DNA of 64,000 nucleotides. Source: Phaffia rhodozyma (taxonomy: Eukaryota > Basidiomycota > Tremellomycetes > Cystofilobasidiales > Mrakiaceae). The notes under the pieces were generated by a model, which had not been told where the DNA came from, did no database searches, and saw nothing but the letters and a program-made list of their open reading frames with translations. Positions 53,280-64,000 of the stretch are shown here, one piece after another. The stretch covers positions 1-64,000 of the forward strand of contig JACGZH010000006.1 of NCBI GenBank assembly GCA_014706385.1, in the 5' to 3' direction. Numbering within the stretch: position 1 is the stretch's first letter; each line of letters begins with the position of its first letter. A program made the translations under genes and the position numbers.

Positions 53280-55012
53280 TTAAAAGTGCTTCCGGTACTT
53301 GACATCCCGAATCTCTGGCATATTGAGCTGGGTCGCCAACACATCTGTAAGAAAAAAGGGAATGTGTGTGCGAACGCCTGGTCAGAACTAATTGACTGCT
53401 TGCTTGCTTGATGATCACAGAGCTTCCAGACAAACCTTTGACTCGAGTAATCCAGTTCGCATCCGGCGTAGTCTCTCCACCAAGCCAGAGCTCGATTCGA
53501 TCCCCTCTTCCTCGTCTGGAGGCGACAGCACCGCAGATAGTACCTCCTGACGAGGTCGTCGGACAAGAGTCGATCTCGACCACAGAACCAACAAGGAGGA
53601 GAACGATTTGAGTATACATCACGTCGATTTGACCTTTTTGGCAGGCGATAGTCAGTCGGCCTCCTTTTGCGTTCATCGGGTCCTCCCTAGAAAGTGTACG
53701 AGGGTTCAAATTCACTCGTCAAATCTCTTAATTTTGAACCGAGAAGGAGTTGCGCGCGCTCTTTCTTTCTCCCTCTCTCTTTCTTTCTCTCTTCCCCACA
53801 TGTCCTCACGCGCGAACAAAGAAGAATCGTAAGAGATACTCACCACATCGGCTTGACACCCTCTCGGAAAAAGTTGAGGTTGCTATCATGTTTTAATCCG
53901 ACCAAGCCATCATTCGAATTCACGACTGTTCGGATGTAGCTCCTCAACGCGTTCCAGCTTGAGCAGAACTCTTCGACCGTCTGGACGGTGAAAATCAACT
54001 TTTGGCCATGCGAGTACGCGTTGTGTGTGTCCTCTGCGGTGGACGACGCCTTCTTTGTCGGTGACGTGTCTTGGAAGAACAGGCAGTACGCAGAATTCAA
54101 CGGATGCGGCCCAGAGGCTAGTGAGGGGGCATCAGAAGGAGCTTCAGACGGAGTAGCATCAGGAACGGAGGGAGAGGGGGCAGCGGGGATGGCAGAAGAG
54201 ACGGCAGGAGAAGGAGAAGTAGAATTCGTTGACTCTGTGCTCACAGGAGCGACAGCTGTGGATGGGGCGGCTGGAGGAGTTGTGGGGGTTTCAGATGTGG
54301 GAGCGTTGGAAGAATCATGAGTAGCGGAGGCATCGGTAGAAGTTGAAGTGGCAGATTCAGAGATAACGGCTACAGCAGCATCAGCCGACTTTGGCTCGGT
54401 CTCAATAGGCTTAGCACCCTTAGTCGTTGGTTCCTCCGACGCCGTAGAGACCTCAGGGGTGGACTTGGTGAAGACCGAAACTAGAGGCGCGGCTGGCAGA
54501 CCAGAAGTCTGAGGCGAAGGCGATGTGACCGGAGAAGGCGCTGAGGGGTGGTCCGAGGAAGACGAAGTTGTCGAAGTGGTAACAGCAGCAGGAGCAGTTG
54601 CCTTTGCGGCATCCCCGTTTCCAGCCACTCTGGTACCGTTTCCGTTCAAACTCGAAGCCAACCCACTGACGGATCGTTTGAGAGGTGAGGCCGTCGGTCT
54701 TCCACCGGAAACCTCATCCTTACTCGGACTAGCTCGGAGTTCAAACTGGGTGACGAGATCCTGAACGCTCTTGCTCGCCGGCGTTGGCTTTGGTTGCTTG
54801 ACCGAAGAAGAGCCGTTTGGTGAACTTGGATTTGACTCGGACGTCAGCCTGCGACTCATCTGACCTTTAATCGGCGTCGTACTCGGCCGAGGCGGCACTG
54901 GTAAGGACTTTGCGAGCGAGACGCCAGAGGGAGAAGTCGAAAGTAGAGAAGTTGTCGAAGGCGAGATCGAGAGACCCGTCGAGACGGCGACCGGAGTTTC
55001 AGCGGAGGACAT
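53280..55012 (-). CDS. eIF4E-family protein with long low-complexity N-terminus, three exons
   Basis: Exons 53844-55012, 53436-53686 and 53280-53344 total 1485 nt, 494 residues. About 300 residues of Ser, Thr, Pro and Ala precede the cap-binding fold. The fold begins HPLNSAYCLFFQD, runs through VEEFCSSWNALRSYI and FFREGVKPMWEDP, with GGRLTIAC, then GGTICGAVASRRGRGDRIELWL. Its order and the G-x-R/K basic segment match eIF4E and 4EHP (eIF4E2) proteins, which bind the mRNA cap. At the second cap-stacking tryptophan, PMWED is kept. The first aromatic position reads Tyr-Cys rather than the Trp of classical eIF4E, closer to 4EHP types. It is probably a translational regulator rather than the main eIF4E. 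Confidence 0.87.
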
Positions 55013-56026
55013 TTGTGTTTTGTTTCACGATTGGATGAAACTTTGGCTCTTTTGTTTCCTTGAGAGTGTTGCTTTTGAAGAAGAAACCGGAAAGAAAGAG
55101 AAGAGGTATGAAAGGATTTATGAACAGATGTTTGGTTGAATTTTCTTGCGTGGCGACCAAGAAGAGATGACCGAGCAGCGAAAAAGGAGACAAGATGAGA
55201 AAGAAGAAGAACGGGAATTAACAATGGGATTCATGAGACCGGAGAGTCTGACAAACATAGATATATCATCCTCTCACTCACCACTTGATGCTCGTTGTCG
55301 CGTAATGTTGCTCGGAAAGAATGGACGGGGAGAATGACTTTAGAGCAGAATATGAAAAACACGGCCAGTCCGATTTTCAAGTCTGAACCGTCTTCTTTTT
55401 CTTCCTTGTTAGGGTTAACAAGGATGATTACTAACTGTTGTTGCCATAGCAACCGTCATCTCTCTCTGCTCACTTGACCAAGCGGCCTTCCCCTCGCGTC
55501 AATTGTGGGACGATGGACATCAAACGGTGGGTTCCTGAGATGTGTGTGTGTGTAGGGGGTGTGGATGTATGTATGTATGGTCATAGTAGTGAACATTCAA
55601 GCCTAGCGGTGAAGAGAAAGAGAACAGAACTACAATCACGTCGGTGCAGCCGTCGGAAAGCGAAGAGAACGAAGAAAGAAAACGTTCGAGTTCTCTCGAG
55701 CGGAGAACCGGCGAGTGCATTACCGGAGAAACGATAGGTAGAAGGATTCCCTCGAGCCGAGTTGTCTTGTAAGCGTCCATCATCATCATCTCACCATCAT
55801 ACCGTCCACCTGTCTCTCTGTCTCGTCATATAAGAAAGAAGAGGAGACGAAAGATCGTACGATTCTACTTCTCTAGCCCAGCCAGCTTCCCGTCTCTTCA
55901 CTCCTCACTCTCATCTCTCCGTCGCACGCGGCGAACGGTGCCCCACTGAAAAACAAGGCCCCAACAAAGACTAGGAAAAAAAAAGAAAGAAAAAAAAAAG
56001 CGCACGAGCCGCCTGCTGGCCTAACA
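55013..56026. promoter_or_regulatory. divergent promoter region, eIF4E-like and thiolase genes
   Basis: One kilobase between two start codons on opposite strands. It has purine runs next to each gene (55080-55210 and 55968-55999), TGTGTG at 55541 and an ATGT repeat near 55566. No convincing third gene was found. Confidence 0.5.
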
Positions 56027-58245
<2,219 letters not shown>

Positions 58246-58504
58246 GTCACATCTTTCGTTCCTTACATTTGGGCTGCTCTTTTGCATCTTCCTCTTCTTG
58301 TTTTGTTTATATAAAGTTTCATGGGGCATAAGCATCTATAATGATAAAAGATCAAACCTTACACCTTACACCATATTCATCCGTCCACTGATGTGACGCT
58401 CGCCCAGCTCTAGGAGTGGTTTCTTCTTCTCCCATTCGAATGAAATACGATATTTTACATTGAACTGCTATGAAGCGGTTTGGCCCAGTACAAGCCTGCA
58501 TCGT

Positions 58505-61500
58505 TCAAGCACGCTCCTCAACGGGAGTAGATGGCTGAGTGGGCGTACTGTTGTCCACCGAATCAGGTAGGGGGTGTTCCCGGATTGGGAGAAGACAGAC
58601 GAGCACTATTTGAATGTGAGACAGCGGACGAAGAAGAGTCAGTTTTCGTGCAAGCTCTTTATGTAGCCAACATGAATAACAAGACTGACAGATGAAGGAC
58701 AAGATCTGAATGCCATGACAGACAAAAGAAACGCGCAGGCCGTTGTGAACTCTATGTCAGTAACTATCTCCTCACCTTTCGTAACATCCAAGAGAGAAGA
58801 GAATAGGGAACATTCGAGACGAACAGCTTGAGAGACAAAGATGTATCGAAGACTGGTCGCCCAACTATCAGTTGCCATTTGTTGCAACTCCGCTGGGAGT
58901 TCTCGAATGTAATCGATAGAGTGCAGAATGTCATTGATGATCTACACCAAGGACATTATTTGATGTACAAGAACAAAGAAAGGAGAAAAGGGGGCGTCAG
59001 ATGTATCGTCAAAGAGATCATGTAGAGGTACTGGTCCGAAATAGCGAAATGACGGAGGGACGTACCTGTGTTGAACCTTCACCAGTGATCTTTGATCGAA
59101 GACTCTTCTCAAGGATCGCTTGAGAGGCAGTGGCGGAGAGAGAAACTCCGATGACTTGACCGGTCGTTCGGGACAGGTAAGACACTTTGAAGAGGTAACA
59201 TAGACAATTGAATCCATTCAGCCTCTACCTTTCAACGATAGACGTTTTCTTCTTGTTTTCGAGATCACGGATAAACCAAGACGATCACTTACTTCCAGTA
59301 GCAACAGGAATATTCTCCCTCTCGACACTAGAGATCAATGCCAGCAAAGTAGTGGTAATCACACACGAGAATCCCAATCCCTGAAAATTTCAGATATGTA
59401 GCAATTATGATTGAGTGACATGTCAAGAGGAAAGGAAAAAAATCATTTGAATCACAACTCACAGCAGGAATAAGAGTGGTGTTGAGAATCCACTCCGGAG
59501 TGTTGTAATCCCTGTAACAAAATGTGTTGGAAAGAGGTTAACGATGGACAGACTTGAGCGGGAAGAAGAAACCGACTGTATTCTCACCACACGGTCGCCA
59601 AAACGATGGTCGAGAACAATGGGCCTAGTGCAGCAATCAGCTGCAGCTTCCAATACTTTCCGGTGTGGCGCATGTACCATCCGGCACCGAGCGATCCGAA
59701 GCAGACTGAAGCCGAGTTGGTGATCAAGTGCGCGCCAGCAGCGGCATTCGAGGTAAGTCGAACGGCAGTAAAGAACTAATGAAAACAGAGTGGAAGCATG
59801 TCGAGTAAGAATGATAAGGTCTGTTCATTGGATCTGAGGTTAACTTTGACACTCACTAGAGGTATATTGTAAAGCTATTCGATGAAGGATTTTAAATATC
59901 CAGGTCCCAGCATCAGCTGGAGCCGTTAGATTTGAAGAGACCGAGAAAAAAGTCTACTCACAATAGAGAATGTCACGACCGCAAGAAGGAAATTGGTCTG
60001 TGACAAAGCAAAGTACAATTCAGATGGATAAGAAAGTGAGTTAAGAGTGATCTTATCTCATATAGAATCAGAAACCATCTCGAACGAACGATAAGGGAGA
60101 ACAAAGCAGTTCGCTGTAGAGATCACCCAGAGAAGGCAAGTGCAGAATCAATCAAAAGAGTGTATGGCGTGATCGAAGGATTTTTGATATGCACGAACCT
60201 GGCCAAGAAGACCCATAGGCAAAACTGGCTGAACAGCAAACTTCCATTCAACAAGTACGAAAGCGACCATGGACACCGCACTGAAGAAGAAAAGTGAAAG
60301 GTTAAAAATATTCTTCATGAGTATCAGGTGAGTAATTGAAAAGTCAACTGACCTAGTTAGAAGCATCCCCCAGATACTGCCATCACTCCATTTCGCCAAA
60401 CCTTTGGTCTTGAGGCTCAACGCTAGGCAGAGACTTCCAACAGAGGTGACCAAAGTGAAACTTCCAAGATAGTCGATCTTCTTGAGCTTCTCAGCGGTAG
60501 AGGTCTTGTTGCTAAGGTACGAGGCAGGCTCCTTCGTGTTGAAAAAGATGACGCTGACCGCTGAGATGAGAAGAGGCATTTGACCTAAGAAGGCCGCTCG
60601 CCTATCAAGCAACGATATCGAACATGTAATAGATTGCGTTTAGTTCACGCATATTCTTTGTTTGGTTGTCATTGTTTTGTCAGCGAATAAAGTGGAACAC
60701 ATATCGAAGGGAACAAACCATCCAATAGTATCACTGATGAATCCCCCTAAAGGCGCTCCAAGAGCTCCTCCAAGCCCAAAGAGCAAATTGGTGTACCCTG
60801 TGTGGCACAAGTGGTGAAACTATGAGTCCTATGGACTTTCTGGACCAACGCGTTTCGAACTGAGCTGTTAGCTCACCCTGATAGAGTCCTCTCTGTTTGA
60901 GGGGAATGATATCCGAGACGATGACAGAACCAACAACCGCGAAGCCACCTCCACCCATACCGGCGAGGAACCTAAAGACTATCAATTGTTTCCTGATATC
61001 ATCATCAGAGCATGTATGCTTAGTCAGGTATAGCCTTAGACTGGACGAAGCAAAGAGTGGATGGCGGTCTAGCGATAAGAGATAACCGTGGACGGAGGAC
61101 GAACATGTTTGCTGCCAGGCCGCAGAGGAGCGTTCCACTTGCGAAAAGACTTCCGGCCAGCACAATACTTCCCTTTCGCCCAAATATATCACACAGTCGT
61201 CCATATAGGGGAGTGAAGCAACAACTGGCCAGTAGATATGCTAGATATATTCTCGAAAAAATGGATTAGACTCCGTCAAGAAGAGAAAGATAAGAAGAGC
61301 AGCCAAAAGATAACGCTCACAAGTACCGATCCAGCCTGCACTCTCCATTGCAGAAAAACTGGAGCCAATACTTGATACAAGGGTGGCAACGATAGTACCA
61401 TCTCTGCCCGGGCAAGAGTCAAGGGAGGATAAGCTGCGAACGATGCAGCAGACAACAAGTAGTGGTCGTTAAGGTAAACTTACAAGGCAGCCACAAAAGT

Positions 61501-61629
61501 CATTGTCCAGAGTCCGGCCATGAGTAGCCGGAAGCGGGTTTTTGACAGATCTCCGGGAACAGCAGCTGATGCATCCACAGCTGCTGCACCCACGGGTATG
61601 AGAAGGGGTGTTCTCTCATTGTTTTCCAT
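58505..61629 (-). CDS. MFS transporter, vacuolar basic amino acid type (DHA2/VBA)
   Basis: The start at 61629 (MENNERTPLL, a vacuolar di-leucine-like signal) leads into the first helix. YGRLCDIFGRKGS is motif A, and GMGGGGFAVVGSVIVSDI with LKQRGLYQG is the conserved loop of the VBA branch. A SNAAAGAHLITNSASV helix follows and a final helix ends IVLVCLLPI with a Ser/Thr-rich tail, stop at 58505. Roughly 14 helices fit the DHA2 class. Yeast VBA proteins carry Lys, Arg and His into the vacuole. The gene is split by many introns of 50-110 nt. Substrate is inferred from family only. Confidence 0.87.
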
Positions 61630-62313
61630 TGTGTGTACGGAAAGGAGAAAAGAAGAAAGAAAGGATGACCGATGATGGTTGGAAGAGAAGGTGAAGAAGT
61701 GGAAACTGGAAACTGGAAAACTATAGATAAAGAAAAACATCGGGCAAGTCCGATAGGACAGAACGACGACCGGCAACGTCTAGAGATCCGTCAGCGACGG
61801 AGCAGATGAAGCAGCGAGATACGTGATCAGTCAAGATACACATCACTGGGTCAACGCTCCCTGGTATGAGTCGCTATTTCATCGGACATGCCATCGTTGA
61901 GTATGTAGTAGAAATAGAACGAAGATGCGTATCGAACTGTATTGTCTCTCAGGGTGTGTAAACAGCTTACACGACACTTTCTGTAAGATTGGCCGTCATC
62001 CATCCTTCCTGATTTGTCTCATCTTCAGCAAGAAGGCCAGTACAGTACAAAATGTGGTGATGTATATCTTATATGTTGTTGTTTGATGTGGCCACAAACA
62101 TGCATAGAGAAGAACGGTTGTGGATGAGAATTGGGTTGTCTCGTTGGCCTCGGCCAAATCTGATTATTTTCAAATTCGACTAGCTCGTACATTCGCTGCC
62201 CTGCTCCTCTTCGTCTACAACTCAATCTTCTCTTCTTGCAGCCATCAACGCCGGAATAGGTAAGAACACACACACACAAAAGCTGATAAAGTAGGATTTG
62301 CCGATATCGTAAA
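61630..62313. promoter_or_regulatory. divergent promoter region, transporter and D-amino-acid oxidase
   Basis: 684 bp separate the two start codons. A pyrimidine-rich block (62190-62260) and an (AC)n run (62269-62279) precede the oxidase. GATAAG occurs at 62283-62288 on the plus strand in AGCTGATAAAG context. Such a GATA site is the binding motif of nitrogen-regulatory factors in fungi, but one match is weak evidence. Confidence 0.45.
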
Positions 62314-64000
62314 ATGTCAAAGCACGTAGTTGGTCAGTGTAACCTGCCGTTTGCGAACTATTCGGATCATCTTTCCTGCTTTCTTCAACTTATACTGACC
62401 TTTTCCTCGTACCAGTACACAGTGATCGGAGCAGGCGTTCTGGGATGCACTTCTGCCCTCTGCTTGTCCAAGGAAGGATACGGTACAGCCTATTTTAATG
62501 CCGATAATTTTTTTCTATGATCGGCTTTCAAAAAGAGATGCCAATCACAATATTTTCGATGCACAGAGGTCACTATTGTCGCTAGAGATTTACCAACCGA
62601 CCTTGATTCTCAGGGGTTTGCCAGTCCATGGGCTGGCGCCAACTGGCATAGTGTAGGTGTCGTTTGACTGTATTCTCTTGTTTCGGCGCCATGAAAGCTT
62701 ATCAATATTCAAACGGCAATTTGTTCCAGTTCTGGAACGACCTCCGAACAAACGCTTGGGAGGAGGCCACTTAGTGAGTCTTATTATCGTCCTTCAGATA
62801 AAGCTCCTTCCTATCGGTTGACATGTGAATTGAAAACCATCAGTCTCAAACTCAAGTCACTCATCCCTACCGGTCTAGTGATGAAGATTCCCTCAAAGAG
62901 ATACTTTCTCGAAGATGTATCGGATGACATTGAGGCGGAATGGTATCGGGATCTGGTCGAAGATGTGAATATTTGAAGTGAAGGTGTTTCCAGTCTCGAA
63001 AAGAAAGTCACTGACCCTGATCTCTGATGCTCATCGTCTTGCTCGACTTAGTTTCGAGTGATCCCGAAGGAAGAGCTTCCAGAGTATGTATCATTTATCT
63101 GTTTTATCCTAGCTCCAGATTAACTCACCTTTTGAAACGATCTATGCTGTAGAGGAGTTAAATCAGGATGTGCTTCGACTGTACGTTTACGCCCCTTGAT
63201 AATTTCGGCTCCAAGCTACTCGCCGAATCCTAACCCGTCTAGATTTATCATGAAAACAGATTCTATCGCTAGCACCAGCGACATATCTTCCCTGGCTCGA
63301 GGATCAACTTCGGCTGGCCGGCGTCAAATTGATAAGGCGAAGAGTGGAGAGTATCTCGGAGGCAGCCAATGGTATGCCAGGTGTCGCCAAGGCTGACGTA
63401 GTGGTCAACTGTACAGGTCTCGGTAAGTCTCTATCGATCCTCATCTCGTTATATGTATAAATCTGATCGGTCAGGAGCATATTCTTTGATTGGGTTTGAG
63501 GATATGATAGGCGCTAAGAGTCTGGGAGGAGTGCTTGATCAGGATGTCGAACCCATCCGGTACGTCCGTTTGCGCCTTGCCGTGTGAGCGCTTGAAATTT
63601 CGTGTTGATGGTAAGAGTCTTACATATAAACATTGTTTGCAGAGGACAAGTCTGTCTTGTGAGGGCTCCCCATGTGAAAACAGATATGGGCATCAAAGGT
63701 GAGACATGAAAGATCTATCGTCTAATATTGCATATATCACTGACCACCACTGATGCTCGTTGATTGGATAGGGTACACTGATGGATCGTGCTGTGAGTGA
63801 TTCAACGTGAGATTTGCTTAACCGAGACCAGCTTGAATTTTGTAACTTAACAGGTCCTATGACATACCTCAAAAAATTAAACAACAACTACAGATATCAT
63901 CCCTCGACCAGATGGAAATGTCGTTCTGGGAGGCTGTCAGGAAGTGGGTTCTTGGGACCTCAGCGTGCATGTTGATCGGGCAGAAACAATCTTGAAGCGA
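62314..64000 (+). CDS. D-amino-acid oxidase, 5' part, runs off the window
   Basis: A short first exon (MSKHV) leads into [15 protein letters not shown], the FAD-binding GxGxxG motif. Then come [70 protein letters not shown] and [16 protein letters not shown], in the order seen in yeast and mammalian D-amino-acid oxidases. The enzyme oxidises D-amino acids to keto acids, ammonia and hydrogen peroxide, normally in peroxisomes. A C-terminal SKL-type signal would lie beyond the window. At least eight short introns are needed. One catalytic Tyr/Arg region (FYR...) is split by an intron near 63260. Confidence 0.92.

Overview
This window is nuclear DNA of an intron-rich fungus. The protein genes carry many short GT-AG introns, and their product set (D-amino-acid oxidase, Prm10/ThrE-type membrane protein, vacuolar basic-amino-acid-type transporter, DUF1399 protein, TPR-SET protein) suggests a basidiomycete yeast. 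The organism is inferred, not read.

Bases 1-25890 are a tandem array of one tRNA-gene cluster. The repeat unit is about 9.7-9.8 kb and holds 34 tRNA genes, always in the same order and strand. The window has one full unit (93-9916), a second full unit (9917-19613) and a third (19614-25890) that stops after its 23rd gene. Bases 1-92 are the tail of an earlier unit. That makes 91 tRNA genes in 26 kb. Gene bodies are essentially identical between units, while spacers differ mainly in microsatellite length. By my reading sixteen of the 34 genes have an intron next to the anticodon. One more, tRNA-Arg(ACG), is circularly permuted: its 3' half lies upstream of its 5' half, and the flanking leader and trailer can pair over 11 bp. 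I know of permuted tRNA genes in some algae and archaea but of none in fungi. The array has no His gene. Two near-identical, intron-containing tRNA-His(GTG) genes sit outside it (27141-27233 minus, 43720-43812 plus). Open reading frames inside the array are spurious.

Bases 25891-28339 hold the array edge, a diverged 425-bp tandem duplication, one tRNA-His and unassigned DNA. From about 28.3 kb to the end there is ordinary gene-dense sequence: a small membrane protein (28340-28705), a TPR-SET protein (to 32977), an unrecognised minus-strand gene (33455-34222), a glutathione S-transferase-like protein (35669-36954), a DUF1399 protein (37674-41059, minus), an unrecognised gene (41409-43180, minus), a mitochondrial-type quinone oxidoreductase (44155-46253), an NDUFA9/Coq11-like protein (46576-48384), a Prm10/ThrE protein (48597-52561, minus), an eIF4E-family protein with a long low-complexity N-terminus (53280-55012, minus), acetyl-CoA acetyltransferase (56027-58245), a vacuolar-type MFS transporter (58505-61629, minus) and the 5' part of a D-amino-acid oxidase (62314 to the window end).

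The array and the permuted gene are the remarkable parts. A repeated cluster of mixed isoacceptors would supply tRNAs for nearly every amino acid from one locus, in the way rDNA supplies rRNA. All intron and exon limits come from reading the sequence by eye.
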